Source: Bacteroidales bacterium UBA2287 (GTDB lineage: Bacteria > Bacteroidota > Bacteroidia > Bacteroidales > Tenuifilaceae). Taken from it: a DNA stretch of 64,000 nucleotides. The notes under the pieces are model-generated. The model did no database searches. It was given only the letters and a program-made list of their open reading frames with translations, and was not told the origin of the DNA. The stretch lies in assembly GCA_002345675.1 (NCBI GenBank), contig DDWL01000066.1, forward strand, positions 163,191 to 227,190, given 5' to 3'. Positions 54,730 to 60,865 of this stretch are shown one piece after another. A program made the translations under genes and the position numbers. The stretch's first letter is position 1. Each line of letters opens with the position of its first letter.

Positions 54730-56478
54730 CTAAAAGCTGTCGAATTCGCTATCGTTACTCTGATGTTTTTTTCCGTTTGCACTGCTGCTAAATTCCTGAA
54801 ATGCAGGCTTCTTTCCGTTACCATTGCTCATTTGTAAATGCACACCGTTACCTTGCTTTTTCGCCTTACTTGCTCCGTTACTACCATTCGATTGGCCATT
54901 TGAACCATTCGAACCATTTGTAAAAGTTTTAAGCGATGAATGGCGCTGCTCGGTTTGTTTATAGGATTGAGTTTTTCCCATGTCGAGCCTAAAGTAACTT
55001 ATTATATCTTTTAGCTGTTCGGCTTGGCTGCTTAGCTCCTCGGCGCTGGTAGCCATTTCTTCGCTGGCTGCAGCATTTTGTTGGGTAACCTGGTTTAGCT
55101 GCTGAATGGCGGTATTTACCTGGTCGGAACCCGAACTTTGCTCGAGACTTGCTGCTGCAATTTCTTGCACTAACTTAGCGGTACGCTCAATTTCGGGCAC
55201 TAAACCAGCCATAAGTTCCGAAGCGGTTTGGGTTACATTTACGCTCTTGGTCGAAAGGGCTACAATTTCGTCGGCTGCAATTTTACTACGCTCGGCAAGC
55301 TTGCGCACCTCGGCAGCAACTACTGCAAATCCTCTTCCCTGTTCGCCTGCGCGGGCTGCTTCAACGGCTGCGTTAAGCGCAAGAATATTGGTTTGGAAAG
55401 CAATGTCGTTAATAATATTAATTTTTGCAGCTATATCCTTAATCGAAATTAAACTCTCCTGCGATGCAGCACCAACCTTTTGAACGCCATCCGATACTTT
55501 TTGCGAAATCTTATCGGCTTCCTGAGCATTGTCGGTGTTTTGCTGAATGTTAGCTGCCATTTCCTCCATCGAACTGCTTACCTCCTCGGCGCTCGATGCC
55601 TGCTCGCTTGCACCCTGCGATACTTGCTGGCTACCCGAACTCATTTGGAAACTTGCCGCTGCAATATTGTCGGAGCCAAGAATTACGCTGCTAATTACCT
55701 CTTTTAGCTTTTCGGTCATTTGCTGAAGCGCTTTACCTAAAATGCCAACCTCGTCTTTTTGGTCAACTTCGAGGGTTGCAGTTAAATTGCCAGCAGCAAT
55801 ATCTTGTGCATACTTAACTCCCTTGGCCAAAGGAATGGTTATTCCTCTCGATATTATAATTCCAATTGTTATTGCAAATACAATAGCAATAATTACCAAA
55901 ATTAACATAAACACAACTGCCGCATTTGCAACTTTTATATTACTTTCGGATGTTTGTTTACCTGCTTTTGAATTGTAGTCGAGCACATTTTCTGCTTTAC
56001 TATAAGCCAATACACCAATTCCCCTTAATTCTATAATTAGTTGTGAAGCTTCTTCACTATTTCCAGCTGTAGTTGCTATGAAAAATTTTTCGGTTAACTC
56101 AATGTACTTGTCGATTTCATATGTTAATCCTTCAAATAAGTTCTTATCCTCATCGCTTAAATAAGCTTTTTCGTAAAGCTCAATGTTACTTTTTATTTTT
56201 TTGTTGTAATTATTAATTTTTTGCCTATACTCAGTTACATCATTAATGTTGTCTGAATGAAATGCATAAAGAACGTTTAATCTTATCAGATTTAAGTCTG
56301 AAATAATTGATCCCGAGTACTGTGTTGGTAAAAGCATTTTTTCGTAAAGCATTTTATCAGCATCGGCAATTTTATTAATTTTAGTAATGCCTAAATAGCC
56401 TACTGAACCTGTTATTATTGCTATAAGTACATAGCTTACAATAAGCTTACTTCCGATTTTAATGTCCTTTAGTTTCAT
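54730..56478 (-). CDS. Methyl-accepting chemotaxis protein with tethered C-terminal pentapeptide
   Basis: 582 aa. Membrane helices at ~11-30 and ~186-210 enclose a four-helix-bundle periplasmic sensor (KMLLPTQYSGSIISDLNLIR); HAMP ~210-262; MCP signalling domain ~270-500 with hairpin tip INDIAFQTNILALNAAVEAA and ARAGEQGRGFAVVAAEVRKL. The last ~75 residues are a flexible Asn/Gly/Ser-rich tail (NGSNGSNGQSNGSNG) ending in EFDSF, which fits the general CheR/CheB-binding pentapeptide pattern x-aromatic-x-x-aromatic. It senses an unknown periplasmic ligand and should signal via CheW. First large gene of MCP-RR-cheW. Confidence 0.93.
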   Translation of the reverse strand: MKLKDIKIGSKLIVSYVLIAIITGSVGYLGITKINKIADADKMLYEKMLLPTQYSGSIISDLNLIRLNVLYAFHSDNINDVTEYRQKINNYNKKIKSNIELYEKAYLSDEDKNLFEGLTYEIDKYIELTEKFFIATTAGNSEEASQLIIELRGIGVLAYSKAENVLDYNSKAGKQTSESNIKVANAAVVFMLILVIIAIVFAITIGIIISRGITIPLAKGVKYAQDIAAGNLTATLEVDQKDEVGILGKALQQMTEKLKEVISSVILGSDNIAAASFQMSSGSQQVSQGASEQASSAEEVSSSMEEMAANIQQNTDNAQEADKISQKVSDGVQKVGAASQESLISIKDIAAKINIINDIAFQTNILALNAAVEAARAGEQGRGFAVVAAEVRKLAERSKIAADEIVALSTKSVNVTQTASELMAGLVPEIERTAKLVQEIAAASLEQSSGSDQVNTAIQQLNQVTQQNAAASEEMATSAEELSSQAEQLKDIISYFRLDMGKTQSYKQTEQRHSSLKTFTNGSNGSNGQSNGSNGASKAKKQGNGVHLQMSNGNGKKPAFQEFSSSANGKKHQSNDSEFDSF

Positions 56479-56542
56479 GGCTTTATTGTTTTAGTTAGTT
56501 TATAATTAATTTTTTAAAAGAATTGCAAGAGATAAAATCGTT

Positions 56543-56761
56543 TTAATAGTGTTTGTGTGACGATTGGGGGTGTTCAAGTAGCGTTGTTTGCATTGGGTGC
56601 TCCCCAATCCATTCAACTTCGCCATTCTTATATATGTTTAATGCTGTTTGTGGGGTTACCTTTTCTTGCGAAAACAAGAGGTTCGTAAAAAGAAATGCTA
56701 TTATAAAGAGGGATACTTTTATAAAAACTACACTGTTAAAAATTGATTCTTTTAGTTTCAT
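56543..56761 (-). CDS. Small exported protein upstream of the MCP
   Basis: 72 aa. A hydrophobic signal segment (VVFIKVSLFIIAFLFTNLLFS-Q, ~11-32) is followed by a 40-residue mature part (PQTALNIYKNGEVEWIGEHP, ending HPQSSHKHY) rich in His and Glu. It precedes the MCP by 64 bp on the same strand and may be cotranscribed. No family recognised; possibly a periplasmic partner. Confidence 0.55.
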   Translation of the reverse strand: MKLKESIFNSVVFIKVSLFIIAFLFTNLLFSQEKVTPQTALNIYKNGEVEWIGEHPMQTTLLEHPQSSHKHY

Positions 56762-56834
56762 TGCTCTAAAGTTTTTAGGGTTTTATTTTTTTAATATTAA
56801 TTTCTTTGAACAAATCTATGGCGATACTAATCCC

Positions 56835-56881
56835 AAAAAAAGAGTGCCAGTACCCATTCATAAATTTAGAGTACTAGCACT
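56835..56881 (-). terminator. Hairpin with T-run in the leader of the MCP operon
   Basis: Read on the minus strand: AGTGCTAGTAC (56881-56871) pairs (one G-U) with GTACTGGCACT (56853-56843), followed by C and seven T. It lies 74 bp before the start codon of the 72-aa gene, with no minus-strand gene just upstream, so it acts on transcripts entering this operon. Nearly identical to 58965-59011. Either a leader attenuator or an insulating terminator. Confidence 0.65.
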
Positions 56882-56948
56882 TAGTTTTTAAAATGTGAAG
56901 TAAACAAAAACCCATAACACAGTAGGTTTTTTGATTTAAGAAGTTTTT

Positions 56949-56989
56949 TAGGTGTAATTACCTTTTAGTGTTTTAGGTGTAATTACCTA
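56949..56989. promoter_or_regulatory. Tandem TAGGTGTAATTACCT sites
   Basis: TAGGTGTAATTACCT (56949-56963) and TAGGTGTAATTACCTA (56974-56989), 25 bp apart, in the intergenic region before the 72-aa/MCP operon and divergent from higB. A related TAGGTAGAACTACCT lies before the response-regulator gene at 59577. Candidate binding sites of a dimeric regulator; which one is unknown. Confidence 0.5.
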
Positions 56990-57047
56990 ATGGGAGGCTG
57001 TACGGATTTTATTAAAAATGCCCAAAGAAATATTTTGTAGCATTAAG

Positions 57048-57062
57048 TTCTCGATTTGAGAA
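57048..57062. promoter_or_regulatory. Operator-like inverted repeat before higBA
   Basis: TTCTC-GATTT-GAGAA (5-bp arms), 8 bp upstream of the higB -7 box, between -33 and -7. HigA-type antitoxins repress their own promoter; this is the likely binding site by position. Confidence 0.5.
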
Positions 57063-57070
57063 TTTTGAAT

Positions 57071-57078
57071 TACCTTTG
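57071..57078 (+). promoter_or_regulatory. -7 box of higBA
   Basis: TACCTTTG fits TAnnTTTG, 17 bp before the higB start codon. No clear -33 TTG at the standard distance. Confidence 0.5.
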
Positions 57079-57095
57079 TTCCCAGAATGTGAACT

Positions 57096-57392
57096 ATGAA
57101 AAGAATATTTGCAAAAAGTACTTTGAGAGATTTTTGGGAGAAATTTCCTGATTCAGAGCAGTATTTAAAAACTTGGTATGATACTGCTTATAGTTCGAAT
57201 TGGAAAACCCCAAATGATGTAAAAAAAAGTTATGCAAATGCAAGTATTTTAAAAAACAACAGGATTGTTTTTAATATTAAAGGCAATTCATATAGATTGG
57301 TGATTAAATTCAATTTTGAACAACAATTGGCATTTGTACGATTCATAGGAACCCATGTGGATTATGATAAAATTGATGCTAACAATATTTAA
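57096..57392 (+). CDS. higB: HigB-type mRNA interferase toxin
   Basis: 98 aa. The HigB/RelE-superfamily pattern is visible: MKRIFAKSTLRDFWEKFPDS, YDTAYSSNWKTPNDVKKSYANASIL, RIVFNIKGNSYRLVIKFNF, AFVRFIGTHVDYDKID. Such toxins cleave mRNA on the ribosome. The antitoxin gene follows after 10 bp. Codon use is more A-rich than neighbours, in line with horizontal gain. Confidence 0.92.
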   Translation: MKRIFAKSTLRDFWEKFPDSEQYLKTWYDTAYSSNWKTPNDVKKSYANASILKNNRIVFNIKGNSYRLVIKFNFEQQLAFVRFIGTHVDYDKIDANNI

Positions 57393-57402
57393 AAAGGTGA
57401 TT

Positions 57403-57771
57403 ATGGAACTAAAACCGATTAAAACAGAGATAGATTACAAGGTTGCACTGAAAAGATTGGAAGAGATTTTTGATGCAAAACTTGGTTCGCTAGAAAGTGA
57501 TGAACTTGAAATACTTGGATTAATGGTTGACGATTATGAAAACAAACATTATCCAATTGATGCACCAGACCCGATTGAAGCGATTAAGATACGAATGGAG
57601 GAAATGCACTTAAAACAAGTAGACTTGATTCCAGAGATTGGTGGAAAAAGTAGAGTTTCTGAAATCCTTAATCGTAAACGTAGATTGACTGTTGAAATGA
57701 TTAGAAAACTGGCAATTCGTTTGAATCTGTCTTCGAATTTATTGATAAAAGATTATCAACTAATTCGATAG
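57403..57771 (+). CDS. higA: HigA-type antitoxin
   Basis: 122 aa from the ATG at 57403, chosen because the 16 codons upstream overlap higB. Helix-turn-helix at ~68-105 (EEMHLKQVDLIPEIGGKSRVSEIL, RKRRLTVEMIRKLAIRLNLS). It should bind HigB and repress the operon through the inverted repeat at 57048. Confidence 0.92.
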   Translation: MELKPIKTEIDYKVALKRLEEIFDAKLGSLESDELEILGLMVDDYENKHYPIDAPDPIEAIKIRMEEMHLKQVDLIPEIGGKSRVSEILNRKRRLTVEMIRKLAIRLNLSSNLLIKDYQLIR

Positions 57772-57907
57772 GTGCATTTTGCTAACATGTGGCGTGTTCT
57801 ACGCTGTTTGTCAGTTTGTTATAGAGTAATCGCTCCACCCCGATTCCCGATAATTATCCATAGCCGTCAGGCTAATATTAAAAAACACTATTATCAATTG
57901 TTTTAAC

Positions 57908-58255
57908 CTGCCCCAGCGGGGCTATATGTTTATAGTAAATATTTATCAAAGCATCGAAGCTCCATAGGAGCGCTCTGTGAATAGTTGTTTAGCTTCCCAG
58001 TTAATTCAAAGTTGTTCCATTTAAACAACGTTCGGCGGCATTCCCGATTCCCGATAACTATCGGGATATCGGGAATGCCGCCGTCAGTCTATTATAAGCA
58101 GGCTGTGCCTGCGAACATTGCCTGTTAAAGGCAAAAAAGTAACACGAAAAGCAGGCAAGAGCCTGCTAAGATATATTCGACTGAGGCACAGCCTCAGCCA
58201 GACTGGGATTGCTTCGTTTGGCAAAAAACGCCAAGCTCGCAATGACGTGTTTATA
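57908..58255. repeat. Palindrome-rich gap after higA
   Basis: 57908-57981 is an inverted copy of 9808-9878 (GCCCC-AGC-GGGGC, TGTTTATAG, GCTCC-ATA-GGAGC). Next is a long nested palindrome (58033-58083, CGGCGGCATTCCCGAT arms round CCGATAACTATCGG). Then GCAGGC-TGT-GCCTGC (58098-58112), GCAGGC-AAGA-GCCTGC (58151-58166) and CTGAGGC-ACA-GCCTCAG (58181-58197), and a GGATTGCTTCG...CTCGCAATGACG word pair (58207-58246). It occupies most of the 556-bp gap 57772-58327; no gene seen. Confidence 0.75.
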
Positions 58256-58327
58256 GACAAACTCTAAATAAAAAATAAGGCAACAGTTCGCTTGAACCAT
58301 TGCACTCGTTATAAATGAATTTCAAAT

Positions 58328-58843
58328 TTAGAAAACCCTTTTTGCTAGTTTAACTAATTCGTTATTAATTCGTAACGAATGCTTTTCGGCGTATGAAGCG
58401 TTTATTTCAAAATGTATTCGACCATTGTCCTCAATAAAACTAATGGCTGCACCTTGACCTGCAGCACCTGGCTTGTCGGCAATAATTAAGGTACAGTTAA
58501 CTCCTATTGCTGCTATTATCGACTGGAGGTCGCTTATTTTGTCGCGCGAAACAAAAACAATGTTTACCGATTTCACTTCGCTTACGCTCGAAAGTTTTTT
58601 TACCTCAATGGTTTGGTTTATAACTTTTTTGCCTTGCAGCGAGTTTAGTTCCGATAGTATTTTTGGGTTATCGCATAAAACGCCAATAGTAAAGTTACCT
58701 TGCTTACCCATTGGGCACCACTCTACAAGGCGGGTAAGCTGAAGAACAAACGCTGTTTGAATTTTTTCAACTTGTGCTTTAACTGGATTTGCGAAAACGG
58801 CTAAGCCGATAAGAAAAATTGGGAATAAAATTTTTGTTTTCAT
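58328..58843 (-). CDS. YfiR-like exported protein (DUF4154)
   Basis: 171 aa. Signal peptide ~1-23 (FPIFLIGLAVFANPVKA-Q). The mature domain has the DUF4154/YfiR pattern: KIQTAFVLQLTRLVEW near the N-terminus, FTIGVLCDNPKILSEL, VNIVFVSRDKISDLQSII, LIIADKPGAAGQGAAISF, GRIHFEINASYAEKHSLRINNELV. In Pseudomonas, YfiR is a periplasmic inhibitor of a c-di-GMP cyclase; in Bacteroidota, DUF4154 proteins accompany sensor kinases, as here. The kinase it serves is not proven; the nearest is at 60866. Confidence 0.88.
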   Translation of the reverse strand: MKTKILFPIFLIGLAVFANPVKAQVEKIQTAFVLQLTRLVEWCPMGKQGNFTIGVLCDNPKILSELNSLQGKKVINQTIEVKKLSSVSEVKSVNIVFVSRDKISDLQSIIAAIGVNCTLIIADKPGAAGQGAAISFIEDNGRIHFEINASYAEKHSLRINNELVKLAKRVF

Positions 58844-58964
58844 TTTCTAGTCCTCCTTTTTTAAGTTGCTGGTTATAGTTTTGGTTCATTTATATGCTAA
58901 TTAAAGCCCTATATAGTTTATGATTGCTATAAATATTATTGCAAACTTACAGCTACCAGCACCC

Positions 58965-59011
58965 AAAAAAAAGAGTGCCAGTACTCCTTTTACATTTAGG
59001 GTACTGGCACT
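58965..59011 (-). terminator. Hairpin with T-run before the YfiR-like gene
   Basis: On the minus strand AGTGCCAGTAC (59011-59001) pairs perfectly with GTACTGGCACT (58984-58974), then C and eight T. It lies 121 bp before the YfiR start and ~200 bp after the stop of the upstream response regulator. It could end that transcript or control YfiR. Near-duplicate of 56835-56881. Confidence 0.75.
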
Positions 59012-59038
59012 TAATAATTTAGTTATGTGTTGCTAAGA

Positions 59039-59146
59039 AACTGTTTAAATATTAATAGAAAATCTTATTATAACAATTGCCACGCCCCGATAACTATCGG
59101 GGCGTGGCAATTGAAAATCAAAATATTAATTAAAACTTAAACAGTT
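59039..59146. repeat. GTTTAAA-bordered hairpin element, intact copy (108 bp)
   Basis: Ends AACTGTTTAAA (59039-59049) and TTAAACAGTT (59137-59146) are inverted. The centre is a 19-bp perfect stem with arms beginning CAATTGCCACGCCCCGATA (59074-59092) and its complement (59095-59113), loop AC. Same design as 59741-59841, 12724-12822 and (looser) 34105-34268. Confidence 0.8.
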
Positions 59147-59208
59147 GCTAAATACTAGAAGAATTAGCCCCGAAATAGAGTTACTCTTAATTTTTTTCAA
59201 ATAACGAT

Positions 59209-59577
59209 CTACTTACTATTAAGCAGCGACTTAATTTTATTTTCAAGATCGATACTGTTGAAAGGCTTGGTTATGTAATCGTTGGCTCCAAAGCTAAGGG
59301 CGCGTTCAATACTTTCCATGTCGTGCCTTGCCGAAACAATAAGCACAAGCGAACTATTGTTTTTTTCTTTCTTCTTTTTAAGAAAATCGTAGCCATCCAT
59401 AACTGGCATCATGAGGTCGAGAATTATTAGGTCGAAGTTTTCTTTTTCAATTGCCTCAAGTCCTTCTGCTCCATTATGAGCATTAGCAACACTGTAGCCC
59501 CAGTCGGCCAAAAGCGATTCCATTAGAATTTGGTTAAAGTAAATGTCTTCAACCAGTAATATTCTATAAGTTGGCAT
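59209..59577 (-). CDS. Single-domain response regulator (CheY-like)
   Basis: 122 aa, receiver only. Acidic residues ILLVEDIYFN, acceptor Asp54 in IILDLMMPVMDG, Thr/Ser in LIVSARHD, Lys in YITKPFN. No output domain. Separated from the upstream LuxR-type regulator by a hairpin element and a candidate TAGGTAGAACTACCT site (59643-59657). Its kinase is probably one of the neighbouring PAS kinases. Confidence 0.93.
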   Translation of the reverse strand: MPTYRILLVEDIYFNQILMESLLADWGYSVANAHNGAEGLEAIEKENFDLIILDLMMPVMDGYDFLKKKKEKNNSSLVLIVSARHDMESIERALSFGANDYITKPFNSIDLENKIKSLLNSK

Positions 59578-59642
59578 AAGCAGGTGCTTTAGCGTTGTTA
59601 GTATTTGCGCGCAAAGATATTGCTATTTTATTTTTAATAATT

Positions 59643-59657
59643 TAGGTAGAACTACCT
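59643..59657. promoter_or_regulatory. TAGGTAGAACTACCT inverted repeat before response regulator gene
   Basis: AGGTA-GAAC-TACCT, 66-80 bp upstream of the ATG at 59577. It matches the half-sites and spacing of the tandem sites at 56949-56989. Candidate operator for a shared regulator, perhaps the LuxR-type protein encoded next door. Confidence 0.5.
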
Positions 59658-59740
59658 GGTTTTCGCCTTACTACAAATAAGTTTTAAAAAACGAACAAAT
59701 ATAAATCCATAGATGTTAAGCTTCAAATAGCAAGTCTAAT

Positions 59741-59841
59741 AAACTGTTTAAATTTTAAAAGTATATTTTTATTAAAACAGTTGCCACGCCCCGATAACTA
59801 TCGTGGCGTGGCAATAAAAATAAACAAAATTTAAACAGTTT
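59741..59841. repeat. GTTTAAA-bordered hairpin element, second copy (101 bp)
   Basis: AAACTGTTTAAA (59741-59752) and TTTAAACAGTTT (59830-59841) are perfect 12-bp inverted ends around a TTGCCACGCCCCGATA-AC-TATCGTGGCGTGGCAA hairpin (59781-59814, one mismatch). The right end touches the stop codon of the LuxR-type regulator. Confidence 0.8.
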
Positions 59842-60842
59842 CATATTTCGACAATCCTATTTTTTACTGCCCACATGGCTAGTGCAACGGCATTTTTTGT
59901 TTCGGTTTTACCAAAAAGTCGTGCTCTATGGCCTTCAACGGTTCGCTCGCTTAAAAAAAGTTTATCGGCAATTTCAATGTTCGAATACCCTTGGCAAACA
60001 AGTTTTAGTACTTCAATTTCTCTTTCCGATAGTTTAACAAACGGTTGAACTTTGCCTTTGTTGTTTGCTTGGTTTTTGTTACTACTACAACTTGCTTCGT
60101 CTTTAGTAATGTCGTCTTCGCTTATTGTGCAAATAATTCTGTTTTCGCCTTTAAACACTGCTTGGCTTCCCTTCAGGTTTAATTTTTTTTCAGTTTTATC
60201 CTTAGTAATTGTAGTTACCGTAAACTCAAATGTTTTTTTAATGCCATCCTTGCATTGCTCTAAAATTTTAAGAATTTGAGCAAGCGAATCCTTATGAACG
60301 ATATTTGTTAACGAATTGCCAATTAGCTCGTTGTGGTTGTATCCAGTAAGCGTAGTAAACGATGCGTTAACGTACTCAAATGTGTCGCGATTTAGTACAA
60401 AGGCTCCAGTATGTGTGTTCTTAAAGAGAACATTAAACTTTTCGTCGTGCTGTTCAATAATTTTCCGACTGTGGCTAATTCGTCTATTAATCACCTCAAG
60501 GAGCTGTGCCATTTCGAATGGCTTTGTAATGTAGTCGTTTGCCCCTAAGTGCAATCCAGTCAGTATGTCTTCTTTCGACGATTTTGCCGACAGAAAAATA
60601 AATGGTATTACCGATGTGGTTGTTACCTGCTGAAGCATATTAAAAACTTCGTACCCCGAAAGCCCAGGCATATTTATGTCGCAAATAATGGCATTGGGTT
60701 GGTACTGTATGGCAAGCTGAATGCCTGTTGCCCCATTGCCAGCGGCGAAAACATCGAAACCTTCGACCACTAAAAATTCCTTGGTCGTTTCCCTAAGGTC
60801 GTTGTCGTCTTCAATTAGCAGTATTTTTATTAAGTCTTCCAT
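59841..60842 (-). CDS. Response regulator with PAS and LuxR-type DNA-binding domains
   Basis: 333 aa. Receiver ~5-125 with Asp55 (IICDINMPGLSG), LSAKSSK and Lys in YITKPFE; PAS ~135-250 (FKNTHTGAFVLNRDTFEYVN); LuxR/GerE helix-turn-helix ~268-330 (LSEREIEVLKLVCQGYSNIEIADKLFLSERTVEGHRARLF). It binds DNA when phosphorylated. It starts 23 bp after the stop of the PAS kinase at 60866, so the two form a cognate pair. The inserted PAS domain is an extra sensing or dimerisation module. Confidence 0.94.
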   Translation of the reverse strand: MEDLIKILLIEDDNDLRETTKEFLVVEGFDVFAAGNGATGIQLAIQYQPNAIICDINMPGLSGYEVFNMLQQVTTTSVIPFIFLSAKSSKEDILTGLHLGANDYITKPFEMAQLLEVINRRISHSRKIIEQHDEKFNVLFKNTHTGAFVLNRDTFEYVNASFTTLTGYNHNELIGNSLTNIVHKDSLAQILKILEQCKDGIKKTFEFTVTTITKDKTEKKLNLKGSQAVFKGENRIICTISEDDITKDEASCSSNKNQANNKGKVQPFVKLSEREIEVLKLVCQGYSNIEIADKLFLSERTVEGHRARLFGKTETKNAVALAMWAVKNRIVEI

Positions 60843-60865
60843 TTATTCCAGAGATGTTAGAAAAA

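Noticed and set aside
58207..58246. GGATTGCTTCG ... CTCGCAATGACG looked like a possible small RNA or tRNA fragment
   Set aside because: It cannot be folded into a tRNA and is a short inverted word pair inside a repeat cluster.
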